This document shows, one piece after another, positions 57,291-64,000 of a DNA stretch of 64,000 bases. Position numbers and translations under genes: made by a program. The first letter of the stretch is position 1; each line of letters begins with the position of its first letter. Source of the DNA: JBBRDU01 sp038203615 (lineage in GTDB: Bacteria > Verrucomicrobiota > Verrucomicrobiia > Chthoniobacterales > UBA10450); assembly GCA_038203615.1 (NCBI GenBank), contig JBBRDU010000008.1, positions 1-64,000 on the forward strand, written 5' to 3'. The notes below the pieces were generated by a model that saw nothing but the letters and a program-made list of their open reading frames with translations, made no database searches and was not told the origin of the DNA.

Positions 57291-58112
57291 TTAAGGCAAA
57301 ATAGCGAAGACCCGGGCGGGGAAGCCGGAACCCTCCTTGGGCTTGGGAAAGCTGGCGATGACGATCGCACCGCACTCGGGGACCTGATCCAGATTGGTCA
57401 AAAGTTCTATCTGATAATGATTTGTGCTCAGAATGTATGTTTCCAGAGAGTAATCTTCCTTGGTCGTGGCCAAGCCCGGATCGGTGTCGGTAGTCTCATG
57501 ACCGGAAGCGGTGATCTTGCGCTCCTCATAGAGAAATCTCAAAGCCGGCATGCTCCAGCCCGGATAGTGCGCCACGCCTTTGCCGTCTTTGTTCTCCATC
57601 TTCTCCGCATTGGGCCAGCGTTTCGACCAGTCCGTCCGCATGGCCACAAATGCTCCGGCTGGGATCTGGCCATGGTCCTTCTCCCATTTCTGCAGACGCT
57701 CCACCGTCAAAGTGTAATCAGGGTTCCGGGCCACCTCATCGTGCACATCCACGACCACGAACGGCAGAACCATCTCTTTCACGTCAATCTGATCAACCGT
57801 GCGCAGGCCTTTGCTGAAATGCGCCGGTGGATCCACGTGCGTGCCCCACTGCCCCACGTGCGTGAAAACCTCCGCGAAAAACCCGGAGCCCATCATGCCG
57901 GGCCGCTTGTCATACCAATAGAGGGTCTTGCGCGTTTCCTCCGGGAATCCGGGCCACCGCGGAATGCCCGGGGCAAAGGCATGGGTCAGATCGACAAACT
58001 TGTGGGCGGCCAGCATTTGTTGGACGGGCCAAAGTGTTTGCTCGTCGCTTGCGCAAGGGGCCGTGACCTTAAGCAAACCGATGATCGAAATCGTTGCCAA
58101 AAATGCTTTCAT
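57291..58112 (-). CDS. Exported cyclase-family (kynurenine formamidase-like) hydrolase
   Basis: 273 residues. A signal peptide (~1-21, AFLATISIIGLLKVTAPC) with a possible lipobox-like Cys suggests export. The cyclase-family metal motif is QWGTHVDPPAHF (HGTHxDxPxH form), with later ASGHETTDTDPG holding further His and Asp ligands. Relatives hydrolyse formylkynurenine or isatin; the substrate is not determinable here. The N-terminal HKFVDLTHAFAPGIPRWPGF is conserved in the family. It is monocistronic or linked to the frameshifted fragment that abuts its stop codon. Confidence 0.85.
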   Translation of the reverse strand: MKAFLATISIIGLLKVTAPCASDEQTLWPVQQMLAAHKFVDLTHAFAPGIPRWPGFPEETRKTLYWYDKRPGMMGSGFFAEVFTHVGQWGTHVDPPAHFSKGLRTVDQIDVKEMVLPFVVVDVHDEVARNPDYTLTVERLQKWEKDHGQIPAGAFVAMRTDWSKRWPNAEKMENKDGKGVAHYPGWSMPALRFLYEERKITASGHETTDTDPGLATTKEDYSLETYILSTNHYQIELLTNLDQVPECGAIVIASFPKPKEGSGFPARVFAILP

Positions 58113-58357
58113 GTTTTGGTGTTAACGGATCGCGCAGCAACAAGCCAACAACTTCCAACAACTCTGAATAAACAGGGGTGCTTCTTCCCTTCCTCTTCTT
58201 GTTCAACTTAGCCGTCCTCTTTATTCACAGCGAAATTGCGCACCTCTACGCATGGCGCCTGACCGCGGGGGAGTGACTTATTCGCGCGTAGAAGATTAAG
58301 AATCTTTGTTTCCAAAAATAAAATATTCTATCAGCCTTACCAACAACTTCCGAAAAC

Positions 58358-59125
58358 ATGACGCGGCACATCATCCTCGATCCTGCCATCTCTGGCATGA
58401 TTCCGCCGCATCTCTGCGCGCTCGGCATCATGACGAAAGTTCCGCAACCTGGCCGGGTCAAGACCCGCCTGACCCCGCCGCTTGCGCCGGAGGAGTCGGC
58501 CGAGTTGAACAAATGTTTTCTGCGCGATCTGGCACAATCGATCTCGAAGGCCGTTATTCAATCGCCCGGGCGTGGCGTGGGAGTTCACACGCCTGTGGGC
58601 GAGGAGGCGGCCTATGCCGATCTGCTGCCGGCAGATTTCTTTCTGATTCCGCAACGCGGCCATGATTTTGGAGATCGGCTTGTCTTCGCCACGGAAGATT
58701 TGCTCAAAGTTGGCTTCGCGGCAGTTTGTCTGATCAATTCCGATAGCCCAACTGTGCCGGCGTCGAGTTTCGCCGAGGCCGCCCATGAGTTGGCCCGCCC
58801 TGGTGACCGCATTGTGCTGGGGCCCTCGGATGATGGCGGCTATTACCTCATTGGAATGAAGCGGCTGCACCGGCGCGCCTTTGCGGAGATTGATTGGAGC
58901 ACGGAACGCGTATTTGAGCAGACCGTGCAACGGGCCGGTGAACTGGGTCTGGAAGTTCATCTGTTGCCCACGGGATTTGATGTGGACGATCGGGCCACAT
59001 TGAAGAGGCTTTGTCAGGAGCTCCTGGGTAGGGCGCTCCCGCTCGACGTAGCACCATTCACACGAGAGTTCCTGGCTGGGATCGTCGAACGCGAGGGGCG
59101 GCACAGGATTTGGCCAGAAGTGTAG
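58358..59125 (+). CDS. DUF2064 (TIGR04282-type) glycosyltransferase
   Basis: 255 residues. GT-A nucleotidyltransferase-like fold with MTKVPQPGRVKTRLTPPLAP near the N-terminus, DFGDRLVFATEDL, INSDSPTVP in the DxD position and LGPSDDGGYYLIGM. These proteins occur in clusters that build modified sugars or glycolipids. The stop codon TAG is provided by the first bases of an interspersed repeat (59121-59184), so the gene end and the element overlap. It is followed by an epimerase and a GT2, indicating a small surface-glycan operon. Confidence 0.88.
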   Translation: MTRHIILDPAISGMIPPHLCALGIMTKVPQPGRVKTRLTPPLAPEESAELNKCFLRDLAQSISKAVIQSPGRGVGVHTPVGEEAAYADLLPADFFLIPQRGHDFGDRLVFATEDLLKVGFAAVCLINSDSPTVPASSFAEAAHELARPGDRIVLGPSDDGGYYLIGMKRLHRRAFAEIDWSTERVFEQTVQRAGELGLEVHLLPTGFDVDDRATLKRLCQELLGRALPLDVAPFTREFLAGIVEREGRHRIWPEV

Positions 59126-59184
59126 AAGCGGTTGTGACAACCGCCTTATTTACAGGTCAGGTCCTTGGCACAAGCCCATCTACA
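59121..59184. repeat. TGTAGA/TCTACA-ended interspersed element, copy 2
   Basis: 64 bp with inverted ends TGTAGA and TCTACA. Inside are the hairpin GCGGTTGT-GACAACCGC and the segment CAGGTCCTTGGCACAAG. The element supplies the stop codon of the upstream gene and fills most of the gap to the epimerase gene. A diverged relative is at 22989-23054. Confidence 0.7.
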
Positions 59185-59202
59185 ATTTATCCTGGGGGAC
59201 GC

Positions 59203-60339
59203 ATGGCAAAAAATGGTAAACGCGCGCTGGTCACGGGTGGGGCTGGACTAATCGGGTCGCACGTGGCTGATCTGCTCGTGGCGGAGGGTTGGACTGTGCG
59301 CATTCTCGATAACCTGGAACCGCAGACGCATCGTCGCGGCAAGCCGGCCTGGATTTCGGAGAAGGCAGAGTTTTGCGAGGGCGATTTGCGCGACCGCCAG
59401 ACGATGGCGAACGCGATGCAGGACATGGACGTCATTTTTCACCAGGCAGCCTACGGCGGTTACATGCCGGATATTGCCAAGTATGTTCACGTCAACTCTT
59501 TCGGCACCGCCCTAATGCTGGAAGTGATCCGTGAACAGAATCTTCCGATCCGCAAAATAGTGGTAGCGAGTTCGCAGGCGGTTTACAGCGAAGGCGCCGG
59601 GATTTGTCCCGAGCACGGACTGGTTTTCCCGAAAGTACGCGGATTATTGCAACTTCAGGCGGGTGACTGGTCGGTCCACTGTCCGGTCTGCGACGCGATT
59701 ACCACGACCGCGCCAACTCCCGAAAATGCGCCGGTCGGGGGAGAAACCGTTTACGGCCTAACCAAAGTGGACCAGGAGAAACTGGTGCTGCTGTGGGGGC
59801 AACAGGTTGGGATCCCGACGGTAGCCCTCCGTTATTCGTGCACCTACGGCCCGCGCCAATCCATCTTCAATCCATACACCGGGGTTATCGCCATTTTCTG
59901 CACACGCTTGCTCAATCAGCTTCCACCCGTCCTGTACGAGGACGGCGAGCAAACCCGCGACTTTTCTTTTGTTGAAGATATCGCGCGGGCCAATCTCCTC
60001 GCGGCCGAGTCGGACGCGCTTAATGGATTGCCGGTCAATGTCGGGAGCGGGCGCGGCGTGCCCATCCGGGAGATCGCCGAGCAAATCTCGGAGGCTCTCG
60101 GTATTCATATCGCGCCGGAGGCGAAAGGTGAATTCAGGCCGGGCGAGATGCGCCATCTCACCAGCGACACCACCAGGATTCGCGCGGCGGGCTATGAGCC
60201 AAAGGTCGATCTGGCCAGTGGCATCGGCCGCTATCTCGATTGGATCCGCCGGCAAACGGACGTGCGCGATTATTTCAGCGAGGCGGCGGCGATTCTCAAA
60301 AACAAAGGGATCGTTCATCAAGTGAACGCGAAAAGGTAG
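59203..60339 (+). CDS. NAD-dependent sugar epimerase (WbiB-like, with zinc-ligand-like insert)
   Basis: 378 residues from the ATG at 59203 (MAKNGKRALVTGGAGLIGSH). Extended SDR: NAD motif TGGAGLIG (11-18), YxxxK at Y184/K188 (TVYGLTKVDQEK), Ser in VASSQAVYSE. Between strands is an insert with C135-x2-H138 (CPEHG) and C160-x2-C163 (CPVCD), which could bind zinc. The same insert pattern is known in WbiB-type dTDP-L-rhamnose 4-epimerases. So the likely reaction is epimerisation of a dTDP- or UDP-sugar, but the substrate is uncertain. It is followed 26 bases later by a GT2. Confidence 0.88.
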   Translation: MAKNGKRALVTGGAGLIGSHVADLLVAEGWTVRILDNLEPQTHRRGKPAWISEKAEFCEGDLRDRQTMANAMQDMDVIFHQAAYGGYMPDIAKYVHVNSFGTALMLEVIREQNLPIRKIVVASSQAVYSEGAGICPEHGLVFPKVRGLLQLQAGDWSVHCPVCDAITTTAPTPENAPVGGETVYGLTKVDQEKLVLLWGQQVGIPTVALRYSCTYGPRQSIFNPYTGVIAIFCTRLLNQLPPVLYEDGEQTRDFSFVEDIARANLLAAESDALNGLPVNVGSGRGVPIREIAEQISEALGIHIAPEAKGEFRPGEMRHLTSDTTRIRAAGYEPKVDLASGIGRYLDWIRRQTDVRDYFSEAAAILKNKGIVHQVNAKR

Positions 60340-60365
60340 AGGCGACTGCTCGTCGCGCCGGCGCC

Positions 60366-61058
60366 ATGGCTTTTGTTTCTGTCGTCATTCCCGCTCTCAA
60401 CGAAGAGGAACCCATCGGCGCCGTGGTTCGCGCCATTCTCGCCACGGGCGTTCCGAGGGAAGTCATCGTGGTCGATAACGGAAGCACCGATGCCACAGCG
60501 GAGCAGGCGCGCGTCGCAGGGGCCCGGGTGGTAGCGGAACCCCGACGCGGCTATGGTCGCGCTTGTCGAGCGGGCGTGAATGCCATCTCGGATGAATGCG
60601 AGATCATCGTGTTCCTGGACGGCGACGGCAGCGATTGTCCGGAGTTTATGAGTCAATTGGTCCAACCGATCATCGCGGATACGCACGATTTCGTGATTGG
60701 CTCACGGACCCGCGGGCAGCGCGAACCCGGCAGCATGAATTTCCAACAGATCGTTTCTGGTTACATGGCCGGCTTTATCCTGCGGCTTCTCTACGGCGTC
60801 CGGTTTACCGACATGTCGCCGTTTCGCGCCATCCGGCCCGCGACCTTGCGACAGTTGGGGATGCGCGAGGAAACCTATGGATGGAACCTGGAAATGCAGA
60901 TGCGCGTGGGCCGGGCGAAATTGCGCGTCTTGGAAATCCCGGTGAACCATCGTTGCCGAACGGGCGGTGAATCCAAGGTATCGGGCACGTTGCGTGGCAC
61001 TTTTGTGGCGGGAACCCGGATCATTGCGACCCTCGTGCGGATCGCCTTCGAGGGGTAA
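60366..61058 (+). CDS. Family 2 glycosyltransferase (DPM1-like)
   Basis: 230 residues. The GT-A domain opens VSVVIPALNEEEPIGAVVRA with DNGSTDATAEQARVAGARVV and the metal-binding FLDGDGSDCP (DGD). The end, with VNHRCRTGGESKVSGTLRGT, is that of dolichyl-phosphate-mannose synthase-like enzymes without the C-terminal membrane domain. It probably charges a lipid carrier such as undecaprenyl phosphate. It follows the epimerase by 26 bases. Confidence 0.9.
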   Translation: MAFVSVVIPALNEEEPIGAVVRAILATGVPREVIVVDNGSTDATAEQARVAGARVVAEPRRGYGRACRAGVNAISDECEIIVFLDGDGSDCPEFMSQLVQPIIADTHDFVIGSRTRGQREPGSMNFQQIVSGYMAGFILRLLYGVRFTDMSPFRAIRPATLRQLGMREETYGWNLEMQMRVGRAKLRVLEIPVNHRCRTGGESKVSGTLRGTFVAGTRIIATLVRIAFEG

Positions 61059-61142
61059 TTTCTCAGAGGTGGGGCAGAAGACGAATTTACTCGTGCAATT
61101 TGTTTCGCTTGGCCGGGTGGCATTTTGTAAACTCCGCCCCCG

Positions 61143-62699
61143 ATGAGCAAGACCAAGACGCTGTTCGTTGGATTGGCCGCGGGCCTGGTAGCCGCCATCG
61201 CCATGACGGTGATGATGTTGCTGCTGGCCTGTCTCGGGGTGGCCACACCGCTGGCCATCCTTGGCGACCGAATGTCCGTCTTTATCCCGCCGGGCCCGTT
61301 CCTCTCCCTCATGGGAAAGGTCGGCGGATATAATCACCTGAAACAGCTCGGGGTCGCTTCGACCATGGCGGGGCAACTCGTGGTCGGCGCGTTGGGCGGT
61401 GGGATCTTTGCCCTGCTCATGCGCGGTCGCAAGGCGTCACGGGCTACCCTGGCCACGCTGGGAATTTTCGTGCTGCTCCCGCTCATTGCTCTAGCCATCG
61501 CGTTATGGCCGGTCCTCGGCACCAGCTACCGCGGTTTGCCCATCAACGCCGCGCGCCTTGTCACCCTGGTCGGTTTTGTCCTGAGCCTGGTCGTTTTCGA
61601 ACGAACCCTGGTTGGCTGTTTCGAAATGTTGACGCGCTCCCGCGGTCCGGGAGGCGCGGAGGAATTCACGCCGACGATCGGCCGGCGCGCCTTGATCCTA
61701 GGCGGGCTCGGTCTCATTCTGGCTGGAGGCGGCGTCGCTCTCATCCGGCGCCTGTATGGCCTGGCCACGTTCAGTTACGACGGCACCCAGTACAAGGGCC
61801 GGGGCGTGCAGCCGATCACGCCGAACGACCTCTTCTATTGTGTGACCAAGAATGTGGTGGATCCAAAGGTCAATGTTTCGCTCTGGCATCTCGAGATTGA
61901 CGGGCTCGTCCAAAATCCGCGCACCTATCGCTTTGCAGATTTGAAGGTCATGGCGGCCGTGGAACAGGAGACGACCCTGATGTGCATTAGTAACGGCCTC
62001 GATGCCGGGCTCATGAGTAATGCCGTCTGGAAAGGAATTCCCCTGCGCGATCTCCTCGACCAGGCAGGGCCTCTCGCTCAGGCCATGAAAGTGCGTCTGC
62101 ATGGAGTGGATAACTACACGGACACCATCCCACTCGAGAAGGCGATGGAAGTCACCACCCTGGTCGCCTACGAAATGAACGGCGCCAGTTTGCCGGATCG
62201 CCATGGTTATCCGGTCCGGGTGATTGTGCCCGGGTATTTTGGCGAAAAACACGTGAAATGGCTAACTCGGATTGAACTCACTCCCGGCGATAGCAAAGGA
62301 TTTTATGAGGCACAGGGATGGGGGCCTGATTTCATTACCCCGACGCGTTCCCGCATCGATTGGCCGGACGCTGATGCCACTTTTGCCTTGAGCAAATTGA
62401 AGGGCTCGATCGAGGTGAAAGGCGTTGCCTACGGCGGTGATCGCGGAATTTCGCGCGTTGAAATTAGTTTTGATGACGGGGAGAGCTGGGATGAGGCTGA
62501 TATCTATTACGCTGGCGGAGACCTGGCCTGGTCACTCTGGAGTGCGCACGAAAGCTGGATGCCGGACGGCCCTGGTGAATACACGATAGTCGTGCGTGCC
62601 ACCGATGGCGAAGGCGAAGTGCAGCGGCTGGAAGAAGATCGCAGTCCATACTCCGGTGCTACCGGTTTTCATAAAATCACCGTCTACGTGACGGCATAG
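61143..62699 (+). CDS. Membrane-anchored molybdopterin oxidoreductase (sulfite-oxidase fold)
   Basis: 518 residues. The N-terminal ~205 residues contain five hydrophobic segments (~7-30, 72-92, 104-124, 137-157, 185-205). The rest is a sulfite-oxidase-type molybdenum domain (~225-405) with the presumed molybdenum-ligating Cys C281 in TTLMCISNGL, then VNxYxDTIP and VIVPGYFGEKHVKWLTRI. A C-terminal Ig-like dimerisation domain follows (GSIEVKGVAYGGDRGISRVE). This arrangement (membrane domain fused to the Mo domain) places the active site at the periplasmic face. Substrate unknown. Monocistronic. Confidence 0.88.
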   Translation: MSKTKTLFVGLAAGLVAAIAMTVMMLLLACLGVATPLAILGDRMSVFIPPGPFLSLMGKVGGYNHLKQLGVASTMAGQLVVGALGGGIFALLMRGRKASRATLATLGIFVLLPLIALAIALWPVLGTSYRGLPINAARLVTLVGFVLSLVVFERTLVGCFEMLTRSRGPGGAEEFTPTIGRRALILGGLGLILAGGGVALIRRLYGLATFSYDGTQYKGRGVQPITPNDLFYCVTKNVVDPKVNVSLWHLEIDGLVQNPRTYRFADLKVMAAVEQETTLMCISNGLDAGLMSNAVWKGIPLRDLLDQAGPLAQAMKVRLHGVDNYTDTIPLEKAMEVTTLVAYEMNGASLPDRHGYPVRVIVPGYFGEKHVKWLTRIELTPGDSKGFYEAQGWGPDFITPTRSRIDWPDADATFALSKLKGSIEVKGVAYGGDRGISRVEISFDDGESWDEADIYYAGGDLAWSLWSAHESWMPDGPGEYTIVVRATDGEGEVQRLEEDRSPYSGATGFHKITVYVTA

Positions 62700-62781
62700 A
62701 CTGGTAGGGATGCCGGGCTGCGGCGTCCGCGTCCTGCCCGGTAGGGCGAGCCTCCGTCGAGCCGACTTATCCGCCTAACGA

Positions 62782-63576
62782 TTAATGCTGGCACTTCGGA
62801 CACCACGCTGTCGTGCGTCCGCCAATGGTGGCGCGCCGCAGCGGAGTCCGGTGCCGCGGACACACCCCGCCCTTACTCCAACGCTCGTGAATGAGCCAGG
62901 TGCGCGGCGGATCGGAATAATCGCGACCCAAAGTGGCCAGCGATTGTTTGGCCACAAATTTTGTCTCACGCAGGAGTGACGCGGTCGCCCTCGCCGTTAA
63001 TTTTCCCGCCGCCCAGGACGGCCGAATCCCGGCCCTCCATAAAATCTCGTCAGCCATCCAATTGCCGATTCCCGAGAAACCATCCTGTAAAAGTAAGACG
63101 GCTTTGATCGGGGCCTTCTGGTGTCGCTCGAGGAAGTTTTCGATGAAAACGGAATTGAAGCGGGCCGAACTGATCTCGGGCACGACGCTCCGCCACCATT
63201 CCGGCTCGTCCGTTCCATGATGAAAACGAACGCGCCCGAACTGCCGGGCATCGCGGAATACGAGGGCCCGGGCCGACTGCCGCAGGACGAGGTGATCATG
63301 CTTGGTCGGAGCGAACCGGGCCGGCTCCGTCCGCAGACTGCCGGTCATGCCAAGGTGAATCCCGAGCCAGCTGTCCCCCGAAAAGCGGAAGAGCATCCGT
63401 TTACCGCGGGCCAGGGACTGCACAAATGTCTGGCCGTGCAGATATCGCCGGAGCTGCTTCGTATCGGTCTCCCGGAAGACGCGCTTGCGCCCATGCAACT
63501 CCACGCCCGCTACCTTGTCGCCCAAGCCGGGGTCCCATTCTTTCCGATACCATTCCACCTCGGCCAGCTCGGGCAT
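62782..63576 (-). CDS. Fpg/Nei family DNA glycosylase
   Basis: 264 residues from the ATG at 63576 (MPELAEVEWYRKEW), which exposes the catalytic Pro and Glu after Met removal. Other family marks: LGIHLGMTGSLR and the helix-two-turn-helix FSGIGNWMADEILWRAGIRP, whose Asn contacts DNA. The C-terminal zinc finger reads CPRH...CPKC, so one of the four usual Cys is a His (CxxH-N~16-CxxC). It removes oxidised bases; whether it prefers 8-oxoguanine or pyrimidine lesions cannot be decided. It is convergent with the molybdoenzyme and divergent from trxB. Confidence 0.92.
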   Translation of the reverse strand: MPELAEVEWYRKEWDPGLGDKVAGVELHGRKRVFRETDTKQLRRYLHGQTFVQSLARGKRMLFRFSGDSWLGIHLGMTGSLRTEPARFAPTKHDHLVLRQSARALVFRDARQFGRVRFHHGTDEPEWWRSVVPEISSARFNSVFIENFLERHQKAPIKAVLLLQDGFSGIGNWMADEILWRAGIRPSWAAGKLTARATASLLRETKFVAKQSLATLGRDYSDPPRTWLIHERWSKGGVCPRHRTPLRRATIGGRTTAWCPKCQH

Positions 63577-63656
63577 TGCGCAGGCTACCGACCGCTCGCC
63601 CTGCGGCAACCCTGGCGTCGAGTTTGGCGCCCTTGCCGCGCATGCTAAGTTTACCC

Positions 63657-64000
63657 ATGGAGAAGGTGATTGTAGTGGGAAGCGGCTGCGCCGGTCTGAC
63701 GGCGGCCATTTACGCGGCGCGGGGAAACTTGAGCCCGCTTGTGCTGGAGGGGCCTCAGCCCGGTGGCCAGCTCTCCACCACCACGCTCGTCGAGAATTAC
63801 CCCGGTTTCCCCGATGGCATCGATGGTCCGCAATTGGTCATGAACATGCATCAGCAAGCGGAGAAGTTCGGCGCTCGTTTTTCCTACGCTGGAGTCGAAG
63901 ACTTCGACCTGAGCGATAAAATCATTCGGATCAAGGCGGACGATGAATGGCTGGAAACGCAGGCTCTCATCATCGCGAGCGGCGCTTCGGCGCGTTGGCT
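63657..64000 (+). CDS. trxB: Thioredoxin reductase, N-terminal part (runs off the window)
   Basis: The frame from the ATG at 63657 encodes MEKVIVVGSGCAGLTAAIYA, then LVLEGPQPGGQLSTTTLVEN, YPGFPDGIDGPQLVMNM and ALIIASGASARWL, where the window ends. These are the FAD-binding GSGxAGxxAA motif, the PGGQL and NYPGF blocks and the ASGA turn of bacterial TrxB. The catalytic CxxC lies beyond the window edge. It is divergent from the Fpg/Nei gene. Confidence 0.93.
   Translation, partial: MEKVIVVGSGCAGLTAAIYAARGNLSPLVLEGPQPGGQLSTTTLVENYPGFPDGIDGPQLVMNMHQQAEKFGARFSYAGVEDFDLSDKIIRIKADDEWLETQALIIASGASARW

Noticed and set aside
58292..58306. Hairpin AAGATT-AAG-AATCTT as a terminator before the DUF2064 gene
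   Set aside because: The stem is only 6 AT-rich pairs and the following tract is TGTTTCC, too weak for a terminator call.
62700..62765. Segment resembling common GGTAGGGCGAGCCTCCG-type intergenic repeats
   Set aside because: It matches my memory of a repeat in related genomes, but only a single copy is visible here, so it is not listed as a repeat.
1..64000. Prophage, integron, insertion sequence or known defence system
   Set aside because: No integrase, transposase, restriction-modification, toxin-antitoxin or phage structural gene was recognised. The mobile signals are limited to short non-autonomous palindromes.

Overview
The window reads as a stretch of chromosome from a GC-rich Gram-negative bacterium, most likely a member of the Verrucomicrobiota or a close PVC-superphylum relative. 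That is an inference from three things: an ExbB-ExbD-ExbD cluster with TPR partners and no TonB; families common in that phylum (DUF5069, DUF4912, an S41 tail-specific protease, choice-of-anchor-Q/LamG secreted giants); and an unusually dense set of palindromic intergenic repeats. An ADP-heptose pathway gene (rfaE2) and ExbB/ExbD indicate an LPS-bearing outer membrane. No 16S rRNA or other decisive taxonomic marker is present.

Layout. 1-5.6 kb: tRNA-Gln, an orphan receiver protein, sufC-sufB-sufD for Fe-S cluster assembly and a CBS-domain protein. 5.8-8.8 kb (minus): pyrR-pyrB-pyrC, with a PyrR-type RNA hairpin at the ribosome binding site of pyrR and a cloverleaf-like repeat between pyrB and pyrC. 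8.8-14.7 kb: small zinc-ribbon and hypothetical proteins, Mrp/ApbC ATPase, an M28 peptidase, a membrane-protein gene broken by an in-frame stop, DUF5069 and DUF2059. 14.7-20.5 kb: a 1716-residue secreted repeat protein with a consensus promoter, bracketed by a complete and a truncated DUF2059 copy. 20.5-27.2 kb (minus): glycosyltransferase, gdhA, then dnaK-groES-groEL. 27.5-28.8 kb: zinc-ribbon/coiled-coil protein and a thyA carrying an in-frame 36-bp repeat insertion.

28.9-38.2 kb (minus): one long co-oriented run, S41 protease, two TPR proteins, exbB, exbD, exbD and a membrane-anchored PA14-like protein. This is the best candidate in the window for an incompletely described envelope machine. 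38.4-43.4 kb: MBL hydrolase, an amgK-murU-like pair for cell-wall sugar recycling, a bacterial PH-domain protein, an ArsR regulator with its operator placed exactly between -35 and -10 of a leaderless promoter, and a bilobal retropepsin-like protein. 43.6-48.4 kb (plus): a complete branched-chain amino acid type ABC transporter, livJHMGF. 49-56.9 kb: diacylglycerol kinase-like, rfaE2, purN (plus) against cdd-mnmG-plsY-gpsA and metF (minus). 57-64 kb: a cyclase-family hydrolase, sugar/glycan genes (DUF2064, WbiB-like epimerase, GT2), a membrane-fused sulfite-oxidase-like enzyme, an Fpg/Nei glycosylase and the 5' part of trxB.

The genes are mostly housekeeping. The unusual content is between and inside them: several palindromic repeat families, two of which have invaded operons and one of which lies inside an essential enzyme gene; heptanucleotide repeat tracts; and a strongly over-represented octamer, CGTTAGGC. 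All counts and alignments were made by eye.
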